DNA of 64,000 bases from Sipunculus nudus (Eukaryota; Annelida; Sipuncula; Golfingiida; Sipunculidae): assembly GCA_026874595.1 (NCBI GenBank), contig CM049308.1, forward strand, positions 11,993,501-12,057,500. The letters run 5' to 3'. Of this stretch, positions 12,401-22,159 are shown in pieces (positions within the stretch are counted from its first letter, which is position 1; every line of letters starts with the position of its first letter). Under the pieces are notes generated by a model, which was not told the DNA's origin, made no database searches, and saw only the letters and a list, made by a program, of their open reading frames with translations. A program made the translations under genes and the position numbers.

Positions 12401-15400
12401 CGAGGAAATAAAATTTTGACGGTGAATCCCTCTCAAAATATCCTGCTCACAAGGTAAAAGTTAACGGATGCCGGACGGACAATAGCCCATCAGCCTAAGG
12501 GCTGAGGGCTAAAAATGTGATGAGCCCAAGAGTTATTTGAAAGGATTCATTTGACCAACAAAAAATTGCATCACTATTTATCCATAATTTGGCTCATATA
12601 TTGTCAATTTTCGTCTACTGATGGGTTAAATGATATTTTAATTTCCTAAATTATTTGAAAGAAATTTAATTTCTTTTGCAATGCTACATTACCACAGCAT
12701 GCCATCTTCCAGATAACTCCTTGAATTGCTATATCAAGAAAAGTTTTGTATACTGAAGTGGAAACAGCATTAAAGTTAAGGAAAAACAGTTCAAACAATA
12801 ACAATTTCTGCTTAACACTTGGTTGGTGGGTGGGATAGGGGGGGGGTTATGAAAGCAACTGTACACCTTCCACAGCAGGGAATCTCCCTCAGTGACCCAT
12901 GACAAAACAGATAGCCTGGCACAGCTGACCTTCAGTGACCAAGAAGTGAGCTGGCTGGAGTTTCATAATTCAAGTGAATACAATAAGAGCCTCCCAAAAA
13001 ATTCAATAACTAGCCTAATTTTCAAGCTTTTATTTTCAAATTTGAGATTTTAACAGATTAAATCCTAATGTGTATATGCTGAGAAAATAACTTTAAAAAA
13101 TAATTTCAAAATTCAGATCTAATTTTGGGTATACAACTGAATCTTGATTATATAAACTTATAACCATGAAAAAAAGCTACAACAATTCTCATGTTAAGTG
13201 AGCAAATATCTTTCCTGTGTTTATACAAAGTACACTGTGTTTGGGCCTATAACTTCAAGAATATACACCATACTGACCTAATTTCTGGTATGTTTATAGG
13301 AAATATATAGAAGAATGGTTATACTAAATATCAGGTCACTGCTTTCGATATAATGCAGCCTTGAAGTGTAACAATGGGGTTTTCATGGAAAATTGATGTT
13401 TTTCCTCAACATCTCAAAGGAACCAATCATAGTGAAGCTATTTTTGGTATGATAGGAGAATTTGGGGATAAACTTATGACTAACAGATAGCTTAGCTAAA
13501 AAAATGTTTAATCTGTTATATAAAATGTTGTGAAGATGGTTGGTCAAATTTTTTTACTAGATATTTTCTGACCATTTTTTATTTGCAATATATATTAATT
13601 TTGCTTTAAATCTGACTTTTTCATATTCTGTGCAATTAATGCAATAACTTTTTCAAACTCTAATTCTGCTTTTTTTAGTTTCTTATTAATCAGAAAACAT
13701 TGTGCCTTATTTTAAGAATATTTTTAGCCTTGCTACATTTCAACAGATCCATGTACTCCATGTATCTCTATGTACTTGCCCTAATTAGCATAGGGGCTGA
13801 TGAGTGGAAAGGAAGTATTTCATCACATATAACAGAAAGATTTCAAAGAATATGCACAATTAATGTGATTCTATTATATGTTCAGCTCAGGGAACATAGT
13901 GTGTATAGGAACATTTAGTAACTTGGATATATTTATAATATAGAATTTAAGTAATTTATCGTAAACATTTTTCTCTGACAAATATTGAAAAAAAAATAAT
14001 GATCTCCTGTTGATTTTCTGGTAAACTAATGTACCATTAATAAATGTCATCCTGCACTTCCTAAGAAAGGTTATTTGGCATAAATAGGCCATAATGCCAG
14101 AAACCAACTAGTTTATGCAATACCCCCTTTCTTTGGTATTTGCCACCATAGAGACACATAAATTACAAACTAGATGTGGTGGGACAATGGTCCTCAGAGG
14201 GCCCCACATTTTTGGCAGTGTTGGACTAGTTTACATATTGGTAAAAAGTTTTGTAAATTGTTTAACAAGTAAATTTGTGGAATTTATGTCCTTTACTGCT
14301 GCCTCTTGTTATTATAGCTTCAATATATCTTCGTTTTTATTTTCCCATGAAGATGTTTCCTAATGTCATAGTGGCTGTGTTTTAGTTTCCACTGTCCCCT
14401 GAAGATGTCTCGACAAGTCATAAGTTTGGTTGTAAACTCAGAACATAAGGGAAAATTTTGTTTGTTTTTGTGCTAGTGACAACAAATTTCCAGACAGTCA
14501 CTCCAAAACCAATCCAAACCAAGGTATGCATGAGAGGAATCAGTGACCCAAATCTGAATTAAATTGGATAATATTTAGGAAAGTTATCACACCGAAATGA
14601 AAATCTGACTAAGAGACAGACAAAATCAATGTCCTCTGTTTTTCAGAAGTGGGGGACAAAAATATGACAAACAGAAACTGAACAGAAACATGTGCATGAG
14701 GGAACAAAAATCCGATCTGGTTAAAATCAAATTAAAGAAGTTATGTTTGAAATAATGTGTGCAATACAAAATCACCGACTGTACTCTGGCAGCCATATTT
14801 GATTTTTGACGGTTTTGTTATTTGACATGGATGGAGTCCTCATAGGCACCAATCATCCCTGTGAATCTGAGAAAAAGATCAAGCATGGTGTTGTTGAGAT
14901 ATCATGCAATATCATCTGGTGGACATATTGAAATTCTGACAGGTCTGAAATTTGATAGGTCTGGATATCTCTATAAATATGTGAAAGATCAAAAGATTTC
15001 TTCTTGAGATATGCATAAGAAAGCTTCACTGGCGGATGGACGAACTGACATGGTGATCACTATAGGGCACTGCTTTTCAAGCGGGGCCCTAATTTTAGTA
15101 ATAAACAACAGTAATACAGATGTAACTACCCACCTTCTTTGTGCTTGGCACAGTGATTGTTCTAGTTTTTCGAGGAGCTGGCTGTTCATCTTCCTGACTT
15201 TCTGTGAATGGAACTGAGCAAAATTATCCTTTGATTTATATTCCAGAATTTTTCATAAAAGTAACAATGTAAGCCTTCAAGAGCCTCTCATGCCTAAATC
15301 AAACATTAAAAATTTTATTTATCTAAATATGAAACATGTTACTTCATATATTTTTAACTGAACTAAACATTTTGGTGGAGGCAACCATCTCCATCTTTAG

Positions 15401-18400
15401 ACTTAACGGTTTAATTATTTCAACTTAACCTGTTTGTACATCTGCAGGATTCAACTTCGGCATGAGATTGGCTGAGAGTGCAACTTCTTTTTATTACACA
15501 TCCTGGTGTCATCCAGGCCCGGTAACAACCACACATGCAGGTCCTGGGTGTGATCACCTCACCTGCTGGGTCATAGCACGATGGACCCAATGTCGCATTC
15601 ATTTGTGAGTAATACACGACCTTGGGACATGGCCCATCCATTAAACCTTCCGAGAGCTAACCCCTGGGTTAGGGCCGACTGTGGATAGTCTCCTTGGATA
15701 AAACATGGAGGTATAATATTAGAGAGTGCACACATCAGAGCTTGCCGCAAGGCTGTCCCCAGAAGTTTTATAGCCCTGGTTTATTGTCATGACCATGTCT
15801 TGCTATTGTATTTGCTCAAGCGCTTAGCATAACAACTCATTAAGCTCTCAAATTATTATTTTAGCCTCAAGGCATTATCCCTGCATGGAATTGTTGTTTG
15901 AATGACACCTGGATCTTAAGAGGCAAACCAGAAACTTGGTTCTTATACTCTGACATCCAGGCCGTAAAACCAGTGGAAATGTCCATTGCCTCCCTTGATA
16001 TCATTGGCCACATCATACTTCTAGTGTAAATGAAACATTACCTGGGTTATTTAGTTCAAATATTTTTACAAAGTATTAATAGTATGCATACTATTGTTGG
16101 TAGCAACTACTGACAGCAACCAGGAAGAATTATTGTTCATTTTTGTGAGATTAGACGAGAAGTACACTTAGTTTCTTAAACAAACACACAGCAGCACTCC
16201 CCGGGTGTTGAACCTGTGCAAGGTTTAGCTGATAGTGTTCTGGTGCCATGGCCCACACCTGTAGGGTTTCACACCTGGGTGCAGGTTTCTTATTAGATTT
16301 AGCAATAAACAACAGACATGCCCTGAACCTGGAGTGCCCTCTATCTCCATTATACCTCCATGGCTGTAATTTTAAGTCACAGTGTCACAGCTTTGTGTCC
16401 TGTCACTCCTGTGTTCTACCCAAGACCTCACAAGCTGGTTTTTAATCAAGTTTTAGTCCATACATATTTAGTTTGGATGATCAATTATCTAATCATATGG
16501 TTTACCTGAAAATCTTTACTAAAATATATTTGTTCATACCTTTAAAGATATTCCACAAAACTGAATCACCTTTAAACAAACAATGCAGTAGCAATCAGAA
16601 ACATATAGATGAGACCCAACATGAAAGCCTAACCTAGTACTGTGGTTGGCTTTTAGTTTGTGAGGATTTAAAATTTGCTATATCTGTTAAGAGGAAATCA
16701 CTGCGAAAATAAAAATTTCTTGAATAAGATGCCAAATCTGCACAGTAATGTAATCTATAGGCTCAGTAGCATCTCATGTGTGTTCTGTGCTGGTAGCTTA
16801 AATATTAGCATACATTTCATGTTACTCATATTTCAAAGAATGATAATTTAAAGGGACATAATCAGGAGTAATATTATTCCTATTCTTTCACACTATCACT
16901 TCAGTTTTGCTTTATACTAACATTTCCCCGCAAAACCATTCGAACACACAGTCTCATTTCCTCGCATACGACTGTTTAACACCTTGTTATAGCTCCTCGT
17001 GTTGGTAAACAGTCCGTTTACGAAAACAAGGACGCGTGACCAGAGGTCTGATCAAGAGGGGCAACAAACGGTGTTTCAGCCAGCGGGAACATGTATTACA
17101 TTGTTTGGGCCCAGTCAGTCAGGGCATCTTCTGATTGGCAGGTGTTGTGGTTACACGCAGCACACGGCCCGACGCACTGTGTTTATGCTGACACCTGGGA
17201 TCACGCCCAATTCACTGTTTTTAACACTAGTTTAAAGGAGTAAGCAAAGGGTTTCAAAGCAATATTTTGGCAGGTACAGATTCATTTTCAAGGGAAGAAG
17301 CTATTTTTCGTGTTAACTCAACATGCTTCATAGGTGATTGGGCCCCTTTAAATAATTAATATCAATACTTTTATAGATCTCCCACTACTACTGGACGAAT
17401 TTACCGTACCACCAGAGGCATTATGCTCTGCCCTTTTGACCTATTATTATAATAAACACCCTAAACTCTCCTACACAGAAGGTCTTCCTTGTGAGAGCTG
17501 TTTACAAGACAATAATGACGTCACAAAGGTCAATGACTTAGACGTCACTTTGACCGACGTCATCAACTGTAATCGCTGCACTGATGAATATATCGCAAAC
17601 ATTGTGAACTGTCTTGCAATATTTTGGATTATTTGTCTCATACAAATTATGTGCCATGCAGGTAAGACATTATTATTCACTCAGTTTCAGTATTCACTAA
17701 GGAATGGCTCCTGCAAGTGCAACCTTTGGCCTAGAACTTTCAATACTGTATCCTTTGTATAAAAATATCCAGGCAAACATGCGGACATGGGTACTGATAC
17801 AGACTGCATGTGTTCTGTTTGGGAGAGCTCTCCCAATTTATGCAAAATTTATAACTGCCAGGTGACTGACAGTTTACAGCAATATGGGTGACCTGATTGG
17901 CTGCAAGGAACAGTTAAGCTCATGATTATTCATTAAAAGAATATGCTATTCAGGTCACATAAAGTTCATGGTGAGGTCAATTTCCACCTGCTGGATGCTC
18001 CCTTAGCTTCTTGTTAATTAAGATTTTGCATGCATATCAAGTACATGTATTGATATCATAATGATTATGCATATTGTGCAATGAAACCCTCACAAAACAC
18101 TGAGGAAGCAAAAATTGCGAATATTCAACCTTGTAAATATTAAGCCAACCACAGTATATATATAACCATCTTCAGCATCATCTGCAACTGTGAGGAAGTA
18201 AAAATAGCGAATATTCAACCTTGTAAATATTAAGCCAACCACGGTATATACATACCATCTTCAGCATCATCTGCAACTGTCTGAGAGTCATCTTGCTGCT
18301 CAGCATCAGCTGACAGTTCATCTTGCTCATGTATGATAACATCGTCTTCATCTTGCTGTTCACCAGCAGTATCCATGCTGTCCTCCGCAGATGAACAGTA

Positions 18401-20488
18401 AGTCTCTGACACGACACCCTCCTGTTGACCAAGTCCCACGTTTATGACCCCATGGGCCTCAATTCTCATGCCATCTTCACCATCACCTGTTGGTTCCATA
18501 ACAGTCAGTGGTGCCAACTCCACAACACAGTTCGTAGATCTTTTGTTAAAAGGAGATGGGAAATCCAATCCATGCACTTGCTGTGGATCCCTTTCAATGT
18601 GACTTAGAGGAACGCTTTCTTCATCATTGCTAAATCCTTGATCAGTACTTCCTTCCTCAAAACCAGCATCTCTGCTTCCATTTGATGTTGTTTCGGCCTT
18701 TGTTTTGATATGCTGTGGTATATTGCTTGTAGCTTTATTGTACTGCACTGTATGATGTGGTTCTGCATTACTATATCGTGTGGATCTGGCCCTAGATCTG
18801 CTGGGGTTAGCTGTATGTATTACATCAGTATTGCCATGCCTTCCCTCAGGTCTGGTTTCTGTATCACCATAATCTCTTGCAGCTCTGGTTACAGTGCTGC
18901 TTGAAACTGCATTACTGTACCCTTGTTTCTGGATCCTCAAAGCGTCGCCATGTCGATGTACATTAGTAAACTCCAGATCAACAGCATCTTCATCATTTTC
19001 TTCAAGATACTCACGACTGATTGGATGTATGGGTGATATCTCCTGCTCATCTGCATCTGTATCTTCCTGCTCTTTCATCACGTCATCTTCAGAGATAACT
19101 GTATGCTGCACTTTAGGCTTGTGGAAAGCTGTAATAAGCTTTGGTGTACTTTCAGAACACAATGTATTTGCTGAACTACTGTCCCCTTGCCCTCGAGTTC
19201 TTTCAATGTGATTCTTATTTTTTGGGGTCTCTTCTCCTGACACTGTTGATCTATCTACAATCTTCTGTCTTGACGATGAAGGGACCCCTTGCCCTGGGGT
19301 CCTATTTGTGGGAGTAGCCGGTTCTTCAGGTGTCCTTCCCAATACATTCTTGGTGGATGGAGTGAGCTGACCGTCTCTGCTACCCCTCAATGACTGTAGT
19401 ATACTTAATTTCTTTGGTTGGGTTGAAGGTGTTTTGAATTCTGGACTTCTAATTTTAGCGGGAGACCCTGCTGAATCTTGACCTTCAGGAAAAAGCTGAA
19501 GTACAACAAGATAACACAAATGTTATGATGAATTTCAGATGAAAGAAATATAGTCCAGAGATTCTGCCTAATATTTTGAACAATATTAAATGTTCAGAAC
19601 TTTTATAGGCCATATTTTGGAACAAACAGGATGCTGAAACGGCATTTGCACATGTAAGAGTGCATTATGCAAGACAACAGTTGTTTCATCAACTTCTTCT
19701 TGATTTTGCAACATTTCATCTGAATTGTTTTACAGCATATAAGAAATATATCAATACTATATATATGTAAGATATTGTCAATCATACATTATATTTTTCA
19801 TTTTACATCTGACCTTGTAATATTTCATATACATGCATATATATACATACAAAGTCTGTGCTACTATAATTAATCAATGACAATATTTTCTTCTCCAGAA
19901 TTTAAACATTTTCATTTAAATTTATATCTGAAACTTTTTGAAGTTCAAATATATGGCTTTAATAACTAACCAATTCAGAAGAAAACTGTGACTCCTTCAC
20001 AACATAAATTAAGAATAACCATAGAGCAGTTCCTTTTTGCTGTACTTGAAAATAAATGTGGTATACACTACATAAAATTCAATTCAATTTTAATACTGAT
20101 TCAATCAAAGCCATCAAACATCTTATAGATTCCTGTCAGCGGCATTTGAAAATCAAATCTGTCATTTCCATTCATCTACACATATTGATCATATTATGAC
20201 AGGCATTAAAAGTGGGATCAGAATGGTCAATGAACACCAAAAAAAATATGAATGATAAACTGAGATTAACACTAATTTTGTGCCCTGAAACCTGTGAACA
20301 TTAGTACATACTGCTGTCGTGAGCTTACAGGAGCTATAATCCTTATGAGTGCCAGAGAAAGCAGTGCTATCAATCATATAAATAAACATCAGTTCAATAA
20401 ACCGGGAAAACTTTACCTTTGCAAATGGACTATTTCTGTACCAGGAAGTAAAGACTTCATCTACATCGCTGCTCCACTTAGAAGTCAT
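1..20488 (-). CDS. KNL2: KNL2/M18BP1-like centromere protein, 9 coding exons, 3' part beyond the window
   Basis: The protein is a Mis18-complex partner that, in the known family, brings CENP-A deposition machinery to centromeric chromatin in the nucleus. Coding exons, in transcript order, are 20488-20417, 19495-18256, 15201-15134, 10741-10647, 7941-7808, 6400-6307, 5289-5171, 1942-1767 and 446-1. All introns are GT-AG and the phases chain without a break, giving 2444 coding nt (about 814 residues) before the left edge. Residues 25-437 are acidic, Ser/Thr-rich and probably disordered, with SP/TP sites near their start. A SANTA domain spans about 468-560 (LVNW, VDGW, WHSSAIVKR, SGNRYRLMG, FRYGFPESWK). 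A CENP-C-like motif lies at about 616-634 (TRSGRIVKPQLAHW). A C-terminal SANT/Myb domain, usual in the family, would lie off the window. The order SANTA then CENP-C motif fits non-mammalian KNL2. The name rests on motif recognition, not on a search. Confidence 0.9.
447..1766 (-). other. KNL2 intron 8
   Basis: 1.3 kb, AT-rich. It holds no gene, but two related stretches of about 70 bp (1183-1254 and 1438-1510), the first followed by a piece resembling part of the CENP-C-motif exon (see the pseudo-exon entry). Confidence 0.6.
1183..1510 (-). pseudogene. Degenerate echo of KNL2 CENP-C-motif exon
   Basis: On the minus strand, 1290-1254 reads AGAGTAGAAGTGGAC, then TGGTTCAGATTCT, closely matching the exon at 1866-1825 but lacking 13 bp bounded by a short direct repeat. 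The neighbouring blocks 1183-1254 and 1438-1510 resemble each other (GGATGAAGGT, CAATA-GTTATCAT, TTCTGGA). I read this as remains of a local duplication including part of the exon. The CENP-C core itself is not recognisable here. Confidence 0.5.
1767..1942 (-). CDS. KNL2: KNL2 exon: CENP-C-like motif
   Basis: 176 nt, residues 608-666. It reads LPCTRSGRIVKPQLAHWAGQ then RVEVDRSTG. R-S-G-R, the Pro and the Trp six residues later match the CENP-C motif found in plant and many animal KNL2 proteins, which binds the CENP-A nucleosome with Arg on the acidic patch and aromatic residues on the CENP-A tail. The donor, GTAGGT, sits inside TAGGTGGCGCC, a motif also common in mobile elements of this window. 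Confidence 0.92.
3260..4140 (-). repeat. Diverged ~145-bp tandem repeats (GTGACCTTGACC type)
   Basis: Blocks like CCTGTGACCTTGACCTTTGACC...GACCCC recur near 3361, 3510, 3651, 3792 and 3935, about 140-150 bp apart, with linked text (AAGTTTGAAACCAATATGTC). A CAGACAGACAGACAG run and GGTGATTACTATAGGGCA follow at 4090-4127. The same GTGAT-ACTATAGGGCA text lies at the 5' end of the element at 14170-15092, so this is probably a truncated relative. Confidence 0.7.
4250..4758 (-). mobile_element. Helentron-like element fragment, family E type
   Basis: The right end (read on minus) is TTTTAGCTCAGCTGAC followed by GTCATCTGAGG, the same 5' hairpin as the two large family E copies. GGTGGCACCACCAC near 4265 resembles the shared internal palindrome. 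The 3' end is not clear. Confidence 0.55.
5171..5289 (-). CDS. KNL2: KNL2 lysine-rich linker exon
   Basis: 119 nt, residues 568-608, between the SANTA domain and the CENP-C-like motif. It is very basic (KKDQKKSQSQK, KKSKKKPTSTS), so it is a likely nuclear-localisation or DNA-contacting linker. GT-AG borders and phase (2 in, 1 out) agree with its neighbours. Confidence 0.85.
5290..6306 (-). other. KNL2 intron 6 with dispersed repeat
   Basis: About 1 kb. The part at roughly 5510-5735 resembles 15480-15700: TCCTGGTGTCAC-CAGGCC-GGT, then CCTGGGTGTG-AATCA, GTGAGT, CCATTAA-CCT and GAG-GCT. It may be a SINE-like dispersed repeat. No A/B boxes convincing enough to call tRNA-derived were seen. The rest is plain AT-rich intron. 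Confidence 0.5.
6307..6400 (-). CDS. KNL2: KNL2 exon: SANTA domain, end
   Basis: 94 nt, residues 537-568. It encodes IISAFRYGFPESWKQLIEKY, the closing F-x-x-GFP-x-x-W block of the SANTA domain. A TTTTTTGCAG acceptor precedes it. The donor is taken as GTAAGT two bases past an alternative GTGTAA. Confidence 0.93.
6401..7807 (-). other. KNL2 intron 5
   Basis: 1.4 kb without coding signal. It contains a pure run of 15 C at 6979-6993. Near 7000-7250 it is more GC-balanced, but I recognise nothing in it. Confidence 0.55.
7808..7941 (-). CDS. KNL2: KNL2 exon: SANTA domain, middle part
   Basis: 134 nt, residues 492-537. It carries the most diagnostic SANTA block, WHSSAIVKRLDRRTVET followed by SGNRYRLMGILD (family pattern W-S-S-x-I-x-x-R ... 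G-x-x-Y-x-L-x-G). The acceptor is CATTAG and the donor GTAAGT. Confidence 0.95.
8888..9418 (-). mobile_element. Family H Helentron-like element
   Basis: On the minus strand it begins near TATTATGGTATACCC, continues GTCTGTCC...TTTTAACTTTTAGTG, repeats a ~110-bp unit (GATTTTCATGAAACTCA-like text, then ...AATGAGGTCAGAGGTCAC-like text) and ends in a small hairpin (GCAC/GTGC) followed by ACTTGTTG. Relatives lie at 40540-47490, 58351-58874 and 62010-62541. Confidence 0.7.
9438..9924. mobile_element. hAT-like MITE with 8-bp target duplication
   Basis: The ends are inverted repeats: CAGGGTTGGGGTCAAATA at the left and, reverse-complemented, CAGGATTGGGGTAAAATA at the right. Flanks are an exact 8-bp direct repeat, ATTAAAGC (9430-9437 and 9925-9932), as expected for hAT insertion. 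The inside is rich in GTATTTGTATTTG and has no ORF, so the element is non-autonomous. Confidence 0.92.
10647..10741 (-). CDS. KNL2: KNL2 exon: SANTA domain, first part
   Basis: 95 nt, residues 461-492. It encodes the start of the SANTA domain: TTLVNWIIGPLG, then GKICVDGWR. The Trp in LxxW and the VDGxR strand are family hallmarks. The donor is GTATGT and the phase going out is 2. Confidence 0.93.
10829..12513 (-). mobile_element. Helentron-like element G with 301-bp tandem core
   Basis: Read on minus, it starts TTTTAGCCCTCAGCC with a 5' hairpin (AGCCCTCAGCC / GGCTGATGGGCT) and ends with the palindrome GACCCATGGGTC then CCTTGTTT. The core holds three copies of a unit marked by CGAACTTGACC at 11761, 12063 and 12364 (period 301-302 bp). 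The palindrome GGTGGCGCCACC occurs at 12202. No ORF. The inverted repeat near the 3' end is only partly conserved. Confidence 0.7.
12960..13560 (-). mobile_element. Internal fragment of family E element
   Basis: Text such as GTGTTTGGGCCTATAACTTC, TTTCTGGTATG and AACATCTCAAAGGAA, in this order, matches the core of the family E copy at 26700-26960. Neither terminus is present. Confidence 0.6.
14170..15092 (-). mobile_element. Helentron-like element D (CTAG 3' end)
   Basis: On minus the 5' end is TTAGGGCCCCGCTTG, folding with AAGCAGTGCCCTA into a hairpin. Near the 3' end GTGGGGCCCT repeats the end in inverse, then comes the stem GGAC-CATT-GTCC, 8 nt, and CTAG followed by T. The inside has no ORF. 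A relative of its middle (CACTCCAAAACCAATCC) occurs inverted at 57960-58015. Confidence 0.75.
15134..15201 (-). CDS. KNL2: KNL2 small exon
   Basis: This 68-nt exon lies between a CACAG acceptor and a GTGGGT donor and encodes residues 438-460 (ESQEDEQPAPRKTRTITVPS..). It is basic and Pro/Thr-rich and leads into the SANTA exons. It was chosen because it restores the phase from 1 to 0. Confidence 0.75.
17236..17347. mobile_element. Short piggyBac-like MITE
   Basis: TTAA flanks both ends (17232-17235 and 17348-17351). The right end, reverse-complemented, is AGGGGCCCAATCACCTAT, identical over 18 bp to the left end of the MITE at 40607-41058. The left end (AGGAGTAAGC) is diverged. No coding capacity. 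Confidence 0.6.
17513..17563. promoter_or_regulatory. Cluster of three CRE-like sites
   Basis: Three GACGTCA sites lie within about 50 bp, one of them a full TGACGTCA palindrome, with AAGGTCA and its inverse TTTGACC between them. They sit in KNL2 intron 2, downstream of a CpG-richer stretch with a CCAAT-like ATTGG at about 17135. An internal enhancer or promoter is inference only. Confidence 0.4.
18102..18280 (-). repeat. 89/90-bp tandem duplication across a KNL2 exon-intron border
   Basis: Copy 1 (18102-18191) and copy 2 (18192-18280) differ at only a few bases. Copy 2 contains the last 25 nt of the large exon and its GTATGT donor; copy 1 is wholly intronic and has GGTTATAT at the matching place, a weaker donor. 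Reading through the real donor gives a stop after eight codons. Confidence 0.9.
18256..19495 (-). CDS. KNL2: KNL2 large acidic exon
   Basis: This 1240-nt exon (residues 25-438) opens after a TTGTACTTCAG acceptor and ends at GATG before GTATGT. It has an SP/TP cluster near its start (GSPAK, RSPEF, KTPST, PATPTNRTPG), which are possible CDK sites, and ends in a strongly acidic Gln/Asp/Glu stretch. No folded domain is visible. In vertebrate M18BP1 the N-terminal region contacts Mis18-alpha/beta and is CDK-regulated; assigning that role here is inference. Confidence 0.9.
19496..20416 (-). other. KNL2 intron 1
   Basis: 0.9 kb of AT-rich intron with GTAAAG donor and TTCAG acceptor. No feature recognised inside. 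Confidence 0.7.
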
Positions 20489-20502
20489 GGTCCAGTCATT
20501 AC
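20417..20502 (-). CDS. KNL2: KNL2 exon with start codon
   Basis: The coding part is 20488-20417 (24 codons, MTSKWSSDVDEVF...), ending in AAG before a GTAAAG donor. A pyrimidine tract and CAG end at 20503, so 20502-20489 look like the end of a 5' UTR spliced to an upstream non-coding exon that I could not place. Another ATG sits 11 nt upstream (20499), out of frame, and would form a short overlapping uORF. Confidence 0.8.
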
Positions 20503-21784
20503 CTGAAGGAAAAAAGAAAGAGGAAACTTAAGATACCAATCACCATATCTCTATCAAAGAGAGAAATTCTTGCTTTAATTATTAAAATAACATAACTTGG
20601 TAAACTTAATGTGAAGCATTAATTTTGAAAAAGAAAACTTATTAATTTTTCCTTAAAAATCAACTGAGCACAATGACAACTAGTTCAGGTCAGGAGCCAA
20701 CATATTTTGTTAGGAATTTGGTTGTAAAATCATGTTTCATGACTGAAAGAAGAGAGTTACCATTGGCTGATCTTTCATCATTATTTTATGTACATCCTAC
20801 AGATATCATTTTTTTTTTTACAAATCTGAGTGACACTGCCATTCTAACAGCTAAGCACAGTCTCATGTCCATTTTTTCTCTTGTGCAAAAGCCTGACACA
20901 TCGAACACATTAGCAGATACTGGTAAGGGTAATCATGACCAATCATCATGCAGACTTATAAATCAAGCTACTTTAACCATACTTTTTGGGAAATGTCACA
21001 CTCTAGCTAGAATCGTAACAACAGCAGAACGGTGGCCAATTTTAAAATAAAATTAATAAATATTAATAACAAGACAGCCTGTATGAGCCCAGGGAGGACC
21101 ACCCATCAGCCAGTAACACTGCATTTTGCTTACATCCAGCCTGTGTGTGTGGTGTACAGGCAAGTGAGCTGTCAGATAAAACAAAATGTACAAGTAAAGA
21201 AATTGGCTCACTGGCACTTCATGCTGGGATGGTAGGTGAGCTAATGATGTTACCTTTCATTTTGACTGATAGCAAACCAGCCCAGCAATCCACGTGCATA
21301 GGCCACAGGCTCAAAAAGAAAGGCCGGATACCCAAACAGCACAGGGCTTAGGCGAGCCGATGTGCTGTCAGTCCAAAAGAAATGTAACAACATTGGCTCT
21401 AGGCACAATGGAGAAATCAATCAAGCCATATAGTGATTAGCAGGGTTATAGCTAGACAAATCTGAGTTCCAGCTAAATTTAAGGACTTTGGTGAAGCAAA
21501 CAGAGGTGGTCAAGGCAGGGGGTCAAAGGGCCTGCCTTATGTAAACTTGATCTGTGTGTTTTTCTGTGTGTTATAACTGTTTTTTCATGATTATTTTGGC
21601 TCTCAATTGATTCATTTTTGTAACCATACTTATGAGGTAAAAATCAATGCAGTTTGGGGTAATAAATAACCAGTTTCATTGCTGGTAGCTTTTTTTTTGA
21701 TGATCTTTAAGATCTTTTTTGCAAGCTGGTAGGTTGCAAATGTTAGCTTTGTGTGGCTATAACCCTGGTGATTAGTGTAGGATT

Positions 21785-22085
21785 AGACTCAGTTGTGGAT
21801 GAAGTGCATACAAAATGCTGCACAGCACTTGTTGTGACCCCTTGTGTTGGCCAATGGTTGCCTGTCCCAATGAGTTGAGTCAACCATTAAGCTACATATG
21901 CCATTGTTTCAGCCTGCTGGTGGTGTTACGTTTCAGCTGGATGGGCCAGGAGGTGAACAGTGATGATGTAATACATGCACACCACTGGCTGAAACAATGG
22001 TGCTGGCTCACTGGGACAGGCACCCAACCCATCTTTTCACAACAAGCTAGGTGTATATACTACAGGGCCACAACTGAGTCCAGTG
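21785..22085. mobile_element. Fold-back element with ~110-bp inverted arms
   Basis: Left and right arms match in inverse: ACTCAGTTGTGG with CCACAACTGAGT, TTGTTGTGA with TCACAACAA, TGCCTGTCCCA with TGGGACAGGCA, GCCATTGTTTCAGCC with GGCTGAAACAATGG. The loop is about 70 bp. No ORF of note. Confidence 0.8.
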
Positions 22086-22132
22086 TTGGATTAACTGTAC
22101 TAGATCAGACCAATGTTTGCAACCTGGACACT

Positions 22133-22159
22133 CCCCCCCCCCCCCCTCCCCCCCCCCCC
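22133..22159. repeat. Poly-C tract
   Basis: 26 C with a single T at 22147. It produces a spurious poly-proline reading frame. Confidence 0.95.

Larger units (their letters stand above)
10742..15133 (-). other. KNL2 intron 3
   Basis: 4.4 kb, largely repeats: element G (10829-12513), a family E fragment (about 12960-13560) and element D (14170-15092). The block AGAGTTATTTGAAAGGA occurs at both 11318 and 12531, and a ~125-bp segment is duplicated (11171-11300 and 11378-11502). Confidence 0.65.
15202..18255 (-). other. KNL2 intron 2
   Basis: 3.05 kb. It holds a dispersed repeat (about 15480-15700, like 5510-5735), a relatively CpG-rich stretch (16920-17230), a piggyBac-like MITE (17236-17347), a cluster of CRE-like sites (17513-17563) and a tandem duplication over the exon border (18102-18280). 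Open frames at 17436-17762 look accidental. Confidence 0.6.

Noticed and set aside
13797-13835. CTGATGAG...GAA as a second hammerhead
   Set aside because: Stems I and III do not form and the GAAA position is wrong.
17436-17762. 108-codon plus-strand frame with a hydrophobic stretch
   Set aside because: Inside a KNL2 intron, no family recognised, no splice or promoter support; length is within chance for this window.
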